Shown here piece after piece: positions 10,301 to 17,708 of a DNA stretch of 22,829 nucleotides (positions are counted from its first letter, which is position 1; each line of letters opens with the position of its first letter). The notes below the pieces were generated by a model. It did not search any database. It had not been told where the DNA came from and saw only the letters and a program-made list of their open reading frames with translations. Location of the stretch: positions 1 to 22,829 of IMG/VR virus record IMGVR_UViG_3300025769_000906. The stretch is one strand, 5' to 3'. This DNA is from a virus. A program made the translations under genes and the position numbers.

Positions 10301-10380
10301 AGTTTATCGTAAATATATACGGTTTCAAATATCGAATTACCTAATTGAGAAAAATCTGGATTTATTCTTGGTATTCCCAT
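7318..10380 (-). CDS. Large baseplate/fibre-like structural protein with beta-helix domain
   Basis: This 1020-residue virion protein starts MGIPRINPDFSQLGNSIFE. Residues from about 70 to 460 contain repeated 'GIGTTNPRFPLDV'-type segments typical of cyanophage fibres and wedges. Near residue 470 a stretch RTIWVSESGNDANSG, followed by IVIRPGTYDENNP, is the usual opening of a right-handed parallel beta-helix, which probably runs to about residue 750. A 'SNGRNYLP' motif near residue 870 resembles the GSGY-type repeats of the 496-residue protein encoded upstream. The C-terminus ends in a conserved-looking GRDFSRAVQAEITPLIL segment. Its place among hub and fibre genes suggests a gp10-like wedge or short-fibre role, which is inference. 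Confidence 0.78.
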   Translation of the reverse strand: MGIPRINPDFSQLGNSIFETVYIYDKLYANEIVVDNTIFTGDVNLDVLRVRKYFSVGTKEKLLNVNDNTKRIGINTLNPDRSIVAIGNVGIGGTVDINGGRVGINSDYIDPTGNRVLEVGGSIKITKYIYDQFDKRGNNTNVLSVDANGIFWKELSTEVQEGVFLQEEGVEVGQGVSFTNINFVERNSLGILTETLGITSSGILGLATIFSNDYWGNAIGGDKAVADNNIYRMTNVGIFTNNPLVALQIGKNTSGVVAITSEGNLGIGTTNPRFPLDVYGGVSISGVTTLASDGGITTTGGDLFVDNGLSVGGAATIGGAATVGGELFVKDDLSVFGGDIKTNQSTFNLLNTTVTTLNLGGAATSIEIGKNDATGIISINSTKDSTSKTTGALVVDGGVGIAKRLTVDNVSIANTVGVGSTAYFEDEVDIDGTLILNSFIQDVNDSTGGDKDYRLAAVGSGVSWRPSGVQTKRTIWVSESGNDANSGLLEGDAKRTVGGAAAIAEASDTIVIRPGTYDENNPIGLRTDVSVTGQDLRLVTIRPQNLMRDIFHVRRGCLIENLNFACKNNDGDPNDNGVSVANTGGGAVAFPPTQTDIDAGTAYQAVSGFTDVGPATEGPTGRWRSPYIRNCTNFMTKSIGMKIDGNHATASSDGANLKSMVCDSFTQYNEAGIGVSLTNEAYAQLVSIFTINNDIGIYADTGAQCDLTNSNSSFGNYGLVAVGLGATQYTGFVTSNTAGVAYDFNNTDIIVGTAVTDRSNVYQRPFDGQAVWFAIDLANYPDATPPSGSTILPSPMREVERIDLIPNATGNSGFSAASPPNVIIEDFDDTLVEPKGPQSIAAQATATVSAGGSITQINLISNGRNYLPTQNIVVSINGNTGIATAIMKPIYYTVSEAGDFNSVGMTTITFNEFIPYELFEGDPIYFARISRILTSSHSFEYIGTGTTINSALPFEGAVPIKANEVDARDGAQIPFTSTDQKGNFDIGEGIQIDQTTSTIRGRDFSRAVQAEITPLILALN
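9407..9452 (-). repeat. 18-base tandem repeat coding GGAATI/V units
   Basis: About two and a half copies of an 18-base unit (CCTCCTATAGTAGCAGCA and close variants) encode repeated Gly-Gly-Ala-Ala-Thr-Ile/Val in the 1020-residue protein. It is in frame, so copy-number change would add or remove six residues of a beta-type coil. Confidence 0.75.
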
Positions 10381-10383
10381 TTT

Positions 10384-10914
10384 TTATGCTTTTAATTTTG
10401 GATTTCCAGAAGCTAATGACCCTTTAAAAGATGCAACTGTGCTTGAAGACATTAGTGCTTCTTTCAATTCAAATTTTTTTATTTTTCCATTCTCTACAGG
10501 AATCAAATTTTGTGCATGAAGTTCAATTTTATTTGTTTGCCCTTCATTATTTCCAATTCTAATTGAAGGAGCATCTATTACAATTTCATCTGTTGCCTTT
10601 AAAGTAATTGTTTCTGCACCTACAACGAATGATCCACTATCAGCATTAAAATGAATATTGCCATTATGTGCAATTAAAGTAAAATCTGGTTGTCCATCTC
10701 TATTTTTATCTCCACACTCTATTTCAAACCGTCCTTCTGTTCCTTGATGAAACATCCCATTTTCATACAATCCTTGTGAGCAACGAATACCAGACTCGTT
10801 TTCACTTTTAATAGAAAAGGCACATTTACCGGCAGTAGTTTGCTCTTCAGAATTCGACTCAATAACTAATTTTGGACTACAAACCTCTCGATATAAACTA
10901 TCAGAATTTGCCAT
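10384..10914 (-). CDS. Needle-like beta-helical protein (gp5 C-terminal-like, tentative)
   Basis: This 176-residue protein has a central part (about residues 80-120: GNIHFNADSGSFVVG, ITLKATDEIVIDAPSIRIG) that shows the alternating short-strand pattern of trimeric needle domains in T4 gp5 and VgrG spikes. The N-terminus contains several Cys residues and ends in a likely globular cap; the C-terminus is charged and then Ser/Lys rich. The start is supported by GAGG seven bases before the ATG. It overlaps nothing and is three bases from the neighbouring gene on either side. It lies downstream of an OB-fold gene that matches the N-terminal part of gp5, so it may supply the separate needle. This assignment is structural analogy and not a demonstrated homology. 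Confidence 0.6.
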   Translation of the reverse strand: MANSDSLYREVCSPKLVIESNSEEQTTAGKCAFSIKSENESGIRCSQGLYENGMFHQGTEGRFEIECGDKNRDGQPDFTLIAHNGNIHFNADSGSFVVGAETITLKATDEIVIDAPSIRIGNNEGQTNKIELHAQNLIPVENGKIKKFELKEALMSSSTVASFKGSLASGNPKLKA

Positions 10915-10917
10915 ATG

Positions 10918-12408
10918 TTACCTCACACAATCTATAACTTGAATAACTTCTCTCTGTGGCGGAACAACTGCCATTATTGGTCTTAGCACAGCTCCAAACC
11001 CAGTGTTACTGTTGATATTTAGGTCAGGCAATCCATTGTATCCTAAGTTTTCAATTTCAGTGTCAACAATTTGACCATCACGAATTGTTAATTTAATCCC
11101 TTGAGCAGAATCACCTTCAGAGTATCCAGATCCGGGATTTTCAATTACAATATCTTCAATGTATAATGGATCTTCAATAAGACCTTCCGTTGGGTAATTT
11201 TCTCCTTTACTAATAATACTTATAGAAGTAACTTGACCATAAGTTGGAGAACTAGGATTTGTATCTATGTTTGCTCTGCCATATGCACCATATCCCTTAT
11301 CACATGCATCAGTAAAAGATACAATTGGTGGAGTTGTATATCCACTTCCGGGATCTTGAATTTCTACACCAACAATACTTGCAGTCCTTTGTGCAGAATC
11401 AATTACACCTTCACTATCAACTTCATTAATAATATTGCCAAGTATTACTCTTCCAAATGCTCCTGCACCATCACCACCAAAAAATTCTACATTTGGTGTG
11501 CCACAACTGACAACATTTCCAGTATAACAACCCGAATTTGGATCAGCATTTTCTAGGGTCTCGCCAAATATAGACCATGATCCATATTGATTTTCAAAAT
11601 CATTTGCAAGATTTGCAGCACCTCTTGACAGTGCTCCTTTTGCAAATATTCTATCAAAGGCGTCTTTCTGCTCTCCTTCTCCCCTATCTCTCAACAATCC
11701 TTGATTGATTTTATATTTTGTAGATGGAGGACACTTTTTCTTCTCATTACAATTTAAAAGATTTTCAACCTTTCTCAATGTTTTCACTACACCAACAAGA
11801 AAATCTCTTACATCAAAAACAAATTCTAATGCATTCTTAATCGGTTCCAATATTGGTGAAACGGTGCTCTCAATGATATCTATCATCTTATTAGTAAATG
11901 CACCCAATATTTGCTCAACTGCACAAATAGGGACATTCAATACATTTTTTACTGCTTGTGATAGCAAATCAGTGAATATTTTTTCTGCGGCATCCGTAAC
12001 CTTATTTGCCAAACAAGCAAGTGCCTTAAACAGATTATCAACTGGATCAATTTGAGCGCCTTGTTTTTTTGCTAATTCATCAAGAGCTTTGAATAATTCA
12101 TTTCCTTTATATGAAGATCTAACTGCATTTTCCAGTCCTGCAAGTCCACCTTTTATTCTTTCAATCAATTCATCTTGAAATCTTCCCACAACAGAATTTA
12201 CAAAACCTTTCATACCAATAGAAAGAAGTTTCACGGTTTTTTTCAATTCTTGATCTAAACTTGAGGATGAATCAAGTGGTTTTGTTACCAAAGCAAAAAA
12301 GTTTTCCAGATATGCTTCTGCCTTCGCAAAGGTATTATCTTTACAAGGATCTGGAAGAATTACTACATGACCAGATGTATTACTGATAGGATCTGCACAA
12401 ACTGACAT
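10918..12408 (-). CDS. Structural protein with helical N-half and GSGY repeats
   Basis: This 496-residue protein has two halves. Residues 1-240 are mostly amphipathic helix with many Lys, Leu and Asp residues and several Cys residues. The C-terminal half has beta-type repeats with PGSGYTTPPIVSF near residue 355, a weaker SKGENYP copy, and PGSGYSEGD near residue 425. Such GSGY repeats recur in other long cyanophage virion proteins. The gene starts 13 bases after a CATAAATA box and lies between the OB-fold and needle-like genes, which implies a hub or central baseplate role. I recognise no enzyme motif. A cyanophage-specific hub component is the best description. Confidence 0.72.
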   Translation of the reverse strand: MSVCADPISNTSGHVVILPDPCKDNTFAKAEAYLENFFALVTKPLDSSSSLDQELKKTVKLLSIGMKGFVNSVVGRFQDELIERIKGGLAGLENAVRSSYKGNELFKALDELAKKQGAQIDPVDNLFKALACLANKVTDAAEKIFTDLLSQAVKNVLNVPICAVEQILGAFTNKMIDIIESTVSPILEPIKNALEFVFDVRDFLVGVVKTLRKVENLLNCNEKKKCPPSTKYKINQGLLRDRGEGEQKDAFDRIFAKGALSRGAANLANDFENQYGSWSIFGETLENADPNSGCYTGNVVSCGTPNVEFFGGDGAGAFGRVILGNIINEVDSEGVIDSAQRTASIVGVEIQDPGSGYTTPPIVSFTDACDKGYGAYGRANIDTNPSSPTYGQVTSISIISKGENYPTEGLIEDPLYIEDIVIENPGSGYSEGDSAQGIKLTIRDGQIVDTEIENLGYNGLPDLNINSNTGFGAVLRPIMAVVPPQREVIQVIDCVR

Positions 12409-12421
12409 ATATTTTTTGAAT

Positions 12422-12429
12422 TATTTATG
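12422..12429 (-). promoter_or_regulatory. Probable late promoter CATAAATA
   Basis: The minus strand reads CATAAATA just upstream of the ATG at 12408, overlapping the end of the preceding gene. It fits the NATAAATA late box known for T4-like phages. The leader would be very short, a few bases before the ATG, which makes the call moderate. Confidence 0.5.
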
Positions 12430-12937
12430 GAGATGTTCTACCTTGTTTCCCATTCCCAGGTATTAGTCTTGGCGTGCATATTCCTTTTTGTTCACATGTT
12501 TCTTGATTTTTTGTTAATGATGTCTTTTTTCTACTTCCAACAAATCCAGTTTTTGGATCAAATCTACCAGATCCATATCCATATTGTATATCAGACGTTC
12601 TACATAAAACATGCAATATAATTGGCAATTGTTTATTATCACCATCTAAAAATTTACCCAAAACAACATCTCCTTGAGTCAATTTAGATGTTTTATAACA
12701 CGATCCACCGCCGCCGCCATCAGCAGGTGAGAATCCAGTTATGGCATAAGTAATTTCTTCATCAGTTATACTATTATCAAGTGGATGATAACCCATAATA
12801 GCCACTCGATAACGAAAACCAAATCCTTTCTTTCCCGTAGATTGATCTTTTTGGGATTCAAAGGGCAATATCATACCTATCCACTCATTTGTCCCCAAAC
12901 CATAAAAATTAAATTGTGCCGAATTTAGTCCTTCCAT
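12425..12937 (-). CDS. Spike OB-fold protein (gp5 N-terminal-like)
   Basis: This 170-residue protein resembles the N-terminal OB domain of T4 gp5. The N-terminus has WIGMILP and then FRYRVAIMGYHP, comparable to the 'GrVqVrVfGiH' strand. Later comes GDVVLGKFLDGDNKQLPIIL, close to the closing gp5/VgrG motif 'V.GFFLDGD.Q.PVILG'. A GGGGG loop follows FSPAD. The lysozyme and beta-helix portions of T4 gp5 (about 575 residues) are absent. The gene overlaps the gp27-like gene by one base (TAATG), which implies coupled translation, and in T4 gp5 sits on gp27. It probably caps the hub and leads to a separate needle protein. Confidence 0.72.
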   Translation of the reverse strand: MEGLNSAQFNFYGLGTNEWIGMILPFESQKDQSTGKKGFGFRYRVAIMGYHPLDNSITDEEITYAITGFSPADGGGGGSCYKTSKLTQGDVVLGKFLDGDNKQLPIILHVLCRTSDIQYGYGSGRFDPKTGFVGSRKKTSLTKNQETCEQKGICTPRLIPGNGKQGRTSP

Positions 12938-14253
12938 TATTTGCTCTTACTAAAATGTAATCCATAAGAATCGCGAATAAGTTTTAATCCAGTAGTAGAT
13001 ACTTTAGGAGTAAAATGATGCCTTATTCCCCTAATTATATATTTACCACTTTTAACTTGATCAACACCTTGCACCTTATCATTAGATATACTTTCAATAT
13101 TTAAAATAATCGAATCTCCAGCTTCAAGTAAAATATTTGATGGAATTGTTACATTATGAATTTGAGAAAATAATGCATTATATCTAGTAGTTCCTGCTGC
13201 ATAGTAAAGTTCTGGATTATTATTTTGAGTTTTTTCTTCTGTATTACTTCCTATATCTAGGATAGCAGACTGAACTCGATGATATTTTTTCCCCTCATTG
13301 AAATCTTGATCTAAAATTCTTGGAAGTTTTTGTTTTTTACCCAATGAAGAAAACTTTGAATTTGTTATCACAGATATGTCAATTTCGGTAAATTTAAAAG
13401 TTAGTGGATTGAAAAATAAATTTTTTGTAGCATACATTCCAGATCTAATTTGCATCAACAAATCTTGATCTTTTTCTGTCGAAAATGTTGCTACCTTAAA
13501 ATCAGCACTGTCATCTTTAGTTTCAAAAGATGATATATTTTTGCCATTATATTCATAAGGAATTTTAAATTCCTCTCGATTTATCAAAGTATCAATAGAA
13601 ACATAATTAAATCCACTCTTTGTTTCATAACAAAAATAACCAGGATTTACTGTATTGGGGGGTATAGATTGTTTTAATAAAAGTCCTATTAATAAATCAA
13701 ATGGTCTCTTTCTCATTCCAGTAAATGTGAGACTATTGATTGCTTCTTCAATAAAAATTTTATTAGATTTTATACCCAATTCTTTTGTTAATATAGATTC
13801 TACAGATTTGGTAATTTTTCCATTAAATGATCGTGTAATTCTGGTAGTTTCATTTAACCATCCAATTTTAGATGTAAACTTTATAGATATTGTTTCTGAA
13901 TTAGAATCTTGGATTAGAGGAACAACCTTTGTCACATATAAAACTTTATAATCATCTCCAGAAAAATTCAATACTCCATTTTTTGTGCGTATTTTTGTCG
14001 ATATTATTGATCCTGCACGAAGAGGTAAATGCGATAATATACTTCCTACTCTATTTTGGGGATCTTCCCTCGATACAGCAGCATCAGATCCACTAGAAAT
14101 TATAATTGTGCCAGTAATGCACGGTGATAATATAGATTCAAAGTAATCAAAACTAATAATTCTTATCTGACCATCATAAAGATTTACAGAATTACTTCCG
14201 TCATCAGATGTAATTATAAATTCTTCAAATATACTTGCTTGTGCTGCATTCAT
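12937..14253 (-). CDS. Baseplate central hub protein, gp27-like
   Basis: This 438-residue protein is probably the hub that joins the tail tube to the spike; T4 gp27 has about 391 residues. An N-terminal YDGQIRIISFDYFESILSP stretch and a C-terminal GKYIIRGIRHHFTPK followed by GLKLIRD match the tube-like beta-barrel folds of gp27/gpD-type hubs. The middle (LLIGLLLKQSIPP, GFNYVSIDTL) also fits the hub pattern. It lacks a membrane segment or catalytic signature. Stop and start codons overlap by one base with both neighbours (TAATG), indicating coupled translation with the peptidase before it and the OB-fold protein after it. The name is by position and weak motif resemblance. Confidence 0.68.
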   Translation of the reverse strand: MNAAQASIFEEFIITSDDGSNSVNLYDGQIRIISFDYFESILSPCITGTIIISSGSDAAVSREDPQNRVGSILSHLPLRAGSIISTKIRTKNGVLNFSGDDYKVLYVTKVVPLIQDSNSETISIKFTSKIGWLNETTRITRSFNGKITKSVESILTKELGIKSNKIFIEEAINSLTFTGMRKRPFDLLIGLLLKQSIPPNTVNPGYFCYETKSGFNYVSIDTLINREEFKIPYEYNGKNISSFETKDDSADFKVATFSTEKDQDLLMQIRSGMYATKNLFFNPLTFKFTEIDISVITNSKFSSLGKKQKLPRILDQDFNEGKKYHRVQSAILDIGSNTEEKTQNNNPELYYAAGTTRYNALFSQIHNVTIPSNILLEAGDSIILNIESISNDKVQGVDQVKSGKYIIRGIRHHFTPKVSTTGLKLIRDSYGLHFSKSK

Positions 14254-15764
14254 TATTGAGGTCCTCTCGTTTGCCAGGGATTTAAAGGTCGTCCACCATA
14301 ATCTTTTCCTCCACCAGGTCTATAGACCTTTGTAGAATTGCCAGTAACTGGAACTGGAGTTTCAATAGGCACTAACTTTTCTACAGGAACTATAATAATT
14401 TGTTTCTTAATTTCGTCACTTAAAGGAATTATTTGTCTAGATGTTATACTATTATTTAACTGCCCACCTTCACCATCTTTAGATTTCTCTGGTCCACTGG
14501 ATAAGTGAGCAATTAAATAATAATTTCCATATTTATCCACAATAACTATATTATTTCCATATCCACTTGGATCTCTAACCGTATCATAATCAACAAGTTT
14601 CAATCCCCCTTTAAGAGTAATTGGTGTCCCCTTCGGAATACCATAATCCAATCCACGGTGCCCTCTACCATCACCAATTGTTGAAGTTTGAGGCCAATCA
14701 GACAATGGTTTACCACCAACAATAATATTACTCAAAACTGATGAAGGAATCTCTCCTCCCGCTCCTCCTTCCCCCCTTCCAGTTTCAATGTGAATGTGAG
14801 AACCCTCTGGACCTTCTGGGATCGTATACCCACTATGCCCAACTCTTCCAACAATTTGTCCGGTAATTTTACCATCACTAATTACAACTTTATTATCAGT
14901 TGCCGGTTTATTATCATTAGTAGTAATAGATTTTTTCCTTTCTGATGATTTTAATAATTTTGCAATTTCTTCTAATTTATCATTATTTTTTTCAAATAGA
15001 TTTACATTTTCGCTGTTTTGCTCTGTTACCTTTCCAAATAACCTTAAAGGATTTGTTTTTGCATTTTCATAATTATTTCTTCTTGGTGGAAGATTCGCAT
15101 TTTGTCTTTTGTTTACTAAACCACCAGTATTTCTTTTTTGTATTTCCGGTTTTACTTGAGTTTGTTGTTGAATGACAGGCGTAGAAGGATCCGTATAATT
15201 ATTTACTTCTTGAGTTTGAGTTGTCTCAGATTCAGTATTATCATTATCTTTTGACAATTCAAAACCTTCATCTAAATCCTTATCAATTAATTTGAGTGTA
15301 TCTTCTGCAGTTTTAATATTATTTCGTGCTTCATTTTCATTAAAAAATAATGGCGCAACAGAATTATACAAAAATCCTATTCCATTTATCACAAATCCCA
15401 ATCCTTTCATAAAACCTTCATATATTGGTTTCATAGTTTCAAAAATAGGAGTCAACTCTGCAATTATTTTTGGCAAATTATTAACTACAAATCCAAGTAA
15501 TATAGCACTGAAAAATCCCATTATTCTATCAAATACTCCCATAACAGGACTTGCAATTTTTCTTACAATTCCTTTGGCAAGTTCGGATCCAGGAATTCTA
15601 GGGGTCTCTATTTTTTTCTCTCTTTCAAATCTTTTTTCGCCTTGTATTTGTTTCCTTAATATACTTGTCTTTTTAATTTGTAACTGTTTCAAATTTTTAT
15701 TTGATGTAGTCAATACACTTTTTATATTACTAACATTAAGTTTTAAATTCTCGACGCTTTCCAT
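14253..15764 (-). CDS. Tail-associated M23-type peptidase with tape-measure-like N-terminus
   Basis: This 503-residue protein probably cuts peptidoglycan cross-links during entry. Residues 1-60 are coiled and charged. Residues 69-140 form hydrophobic helices, with a 27-residue stretch (69-95) clearly related to the preceding tape-measure gene. Residues 170-290 are Asn/Gln-rich linker. All five usual M23 (LytM) metal and catalytic residues are visible: H369 and D373 in GHRGLDYG, H420 in IAHLSS, and H323 and H325 in SHIHIE. The HxH motif, normally C-terminal, comes first here, so the domain looks circularly permuted. A GGAG element ends 11 bases before the ATG. Peptidase identity is strong; substrate and location are inferred. 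Confidence 0.8.
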   Translation of the reverse strand: MESVENLKLNVSNIKSVLTTSNKNLKQLQIKKTSILRKQIQGEKRFEREKKIETPRIPGSELAKGIVRKIASPVMGVFDRIMGFFSAILLGFVVNNLPKIIAELTPIFETMKPIYEGFMKGLGFVINGIGFLYNSVAPLFFNENEARNNIKTAEDTLKLIDKDLDEGFELSKDNDNTESETTQTQEVNNYTDPSTPVIQQQTQVKPEIQKRNTGGLVNKRQNANLPPRRNNYENAKTNPLRLFGKVTEQNSENVNLFEKNNDKLEEIAKLLKSSERKKSITTNDNKPATDNKVVISDGKITGQIVGRVGHSGYTIPEGPEGSHIHIETGRGEGGAGGEIPSSVLSNIIVGGKPLSDWPQTSTIGDGRGHRGLDYGIPKGTPITLKGGLKLVDYDTVRDPSGYGNNIVIVDKYGNYYLIAHLSSGPEKSKDGEGGQLNNSITSRQIIPLSDEIKKQIIIVPVEKLVPIETPVPVTGNSTKVYRPGGGKDYGGRPLNPWQTRGPQ

Positions 15765-15767
15765 TTA

Positions 15768-17537
15768 TTACACTCCCAATCCAAGAGAAGATGCAGTGTA
15801 GTATGAAACATAAAAATTATCATTATCCTCTGCATCAAGTGCAATTATCGAATCTCCACCAGAGGGTGTTGAATTTACTTTAGAAGCAGATAAATTAGTG
15901 GCAGCACTTATCGGAGGCAACATTGTAATCGATGGAGACCTATTCATAGATCTCATTGACATGTTTGAAGTATTTTTCTTCACAGGATTCAAAGATTTAT
16001 TTGCCATTGAATCTCGTGGTCCTCCAATGGCACCATATAATTTATTATATAAGTTGGGATCAAGCGCTTTTAATGTTTCTTTTTTAAAGTACTTGGAAAG
16101 CACTTCTATAGATTCTTCAAATTTTTCATTCGCTTCTTTAAATATATTATTATTATATTCTTGTTTTCTCAATGAGAGAAACATTTTCTCAAATAATTCT
16201 CCACCATTACTAATAATATCAGATAAAAATCCCGAAAATCTTGCTGTTTCTTTTTTAGGGACAACAGCCTCTCCAGGAGTAGCAAGTATTGGCACAATGT
16301 CCTTATTAATATTGGGTCCAGGAACAATACCACCTCTATTCATTTTTAAAGGATCTTCCTGTTTTTCTCCAACAATTGCATCGTAAATTTTACCACCAAC
16401 AAAGTCACCAAGTAAACCCCCAGCAAATGTTCCAACACCAGGAATTGGAATTAATGTTCCTAAAGCACTACCAAGCAACATACCAACCGACTTTGCTGCT
16501 GCCCTACCTATTGGCTCTCCAAGAGCAAGAGACACGGCAAAATCAATTAGTGCTCCAAATACAGGTACTCTTTTAAATACTGGTCTCAAAAATTTCATGA
16601 GACCTTTTGCACCAAGTGCTTTTACTACCTTTTTACCAGCTAACTTTGATAATACTTCTGCTTTTTGAACTGCCTTTGCTACTGGATTTTTAGTTCTCTT
16701 ATATACATCTACTCTCTCATGAAGTAGTCCACCAGAACCAGGTTTTGCTCTGGTAATTCTTTCCATCTCAACATTAACACCTCTTCTACCACCGGCAGCA
16801 TTTCTAATTAAACCACCTCTCCTTATAGCATCACCAGCACCAGCACCAGCACCACGTCTACCAATACCAATAAGTCTCAGTGCTCCACGGATAAGTTTAT
16901 ATAATCGATAAATTTTTAATACAACATTAGTTAAAAGAAAACCGCCAATAACAGCAAGAATTGGTTTCCAATGTTTCCCAATAAAAGTAAATATCCCCGC
17001 TATTTTTTCAGCATTACCTGGTTTTGTTAACCAATCAATCGCCTTATTAACTACAAATCCAGTAATAATGGCACCAAAAAAGTCAAGTATTTTTTGAAAA
17101 AATCCTTTTACAGGAGTAGTAACTTTATCAACTTGATTTTTAACAAAACCACCAATTTTTTTTACACTTTCTACACCTGCTTCTGCCCTACTCTTTTTTT
17201 CCTTATCAGATGTAATTTTTATTTTTTGTATATCTTCTTTCTCTTTTGCAATCCTATAAGCAAAATCAGTTGCTAACTGATTTTGTATTTCTATAAGAAT
17301 ATTGTTTGTTTCTACTAATGTTTGTTCAATTGGCGTGCTTTCTTCTTTTCTTAAATAACTTGGATCAACATAAGACTTACTTGCCCCTATTTGCATTCCT
17401 TTAGGAATTTTGATAGTAGTCGATTTTCCAATAGATTTAAAGGCACCACGAAAAACTGAAGAAGAAATCATTTTCTTCCCCAACTTTGGTTTTTTATCTA
17501 AAGTAGGTGCCGTAAAACTTTGACTACTAAATACCAC
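15768..17537 (-). CDS. Tape-measure-like hub protein (gp29 position)
   Basis: This 589-residue protein probably sets tail length; T4 gp29 has about 590 residues. A charged, likely coiled-coil region spans about residues 64-120. Hydrophobic helices follow near 142-170, 187-215 and 325-390, with Gly-rich stretches of the kind seen in tape-measure proteins. A motif at 401-426 (RGGIVPG, then IVPILATPGEAVV) matches the common tape-measure signature 'GG.VpG...D.VpamLtPGEfVv'. The last 60 residues are Ser/Asn rich. The start codon overlaps the end of the small gp51-like gene by 11 bases. In T4 the order 26-51-27-28-29 also places the hub and tape measure here. The alternative is a general membrane-active hub protein. 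Confidence 0.65.
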   Translation of the reverse strand: MVFSSQSFTAPTLDKKPKLGKKMISSSVFRGAFKSIGKSTTIKIPKGMQIGASKSYVDPSYLRKEESTPIEQTLVETNNILIEIQNQLATDFAYRIAKEKEDIQKIKITSDKEKKSRAEAGVESVKKIGGFVKNQVDKVTTPVKGFFQKILDFFGAIITGFVVNKAIDWLTKPGNAEKIAGIFTFIGKHWKPILAVIGGFLLTNVVLKIYRLYKLIRGALRLIGIGRRGAGAGAGDAIRRGGLIRNAAGGRRGVNVEMERITRAKPGSGGLLHERVDVYKRTKNPVAKAVQKAEVLSKLAGKKVVKALGAKGLMKFLRPVFKRVPVFGALIDFAVSLALGEPIGRAAAKSVGMLLGSALGTLIPIPGVGTFAGGLLGDFVGGKIYDAIVGEKQEDPLKMNRGGIVPGPNINKDIVPILATPGEAVVPKKETARFSGFLSDIISNGGELFEKMFLSLRKQEYNNNIFKEANEKFEESIEVLSKYFKKETLKALDPNLYNKLYGAIGGPRDSMANKSLNPVKKNTSNMSMRSMNRSPSITMLPPISAATNLSASKVNSTPSGGDSIIALDAEDNDNFYVSYYTASSLGLGV

Positions 17538-17691
17538 TCTGTTTTTGCTGTTTTAAATTTTCTTCCTCAATATATTGTTGCAAAAGAGAAACATATATTT
17601 CTCTTTCCCAAGGTATCATATTTTCTAGTTCCGTCAATGAATATTTATGGTGCTGAATCAAGGCAAAGTTTGTTTTGTAATAATTTTCCAA
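17527..17691 (-). CDS. 51: Small gp51-like baseplate hub assembly protein, unusual start
   Basis: This frame encodes about 54 residues (ENYYKTNFALIQHHKYSL, LENMIPWEREIYVSLL, then a Lys/Gln tail). The Tyr-rich start, HHKYS and PWERE elements and its place between gp26 and the tape-measure gene fit the small gp51-type hub assembly protein of cyanophages. No ATG is in frame: the likely start is TTG at 17691-17689. The nearest ATG (17699) is in another frame, and removal of two bases from ATGAGAGTTTGG would give an in-frame Met-Ser-Leu-Glu. The frame stays open upstream into the gp26 end, so CTG is also possible. It overlaps the next gene by 11 bases. Confidence 0.62.
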   Translation of the reverse strand: MENYYKTNFALIQHHKYSLTELENMIPWEREIYVSLLQQYIEEENLKQQKQSGI

Positions 17692-17708
17692 ACTCTCATG
17701 AGCCAGCG

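Noticed and set aside
15292-15801. Open frame of 169 codons opposite the peptidase and tape-measure gene junction
   Set aside because: It crosses a gene boundary antisense to two well-supported proteins and its Asn/Phe/Ile-rich content is what AT-rich antisense gives.
17642-17649. CATAAATA on the minus strand as a promoter for the tape-measure gene
   Set aside because: It lies inside the gp51-like coding sequence about 105 bases from the next ATG; AT-rich DNA yields such boxes by chance.
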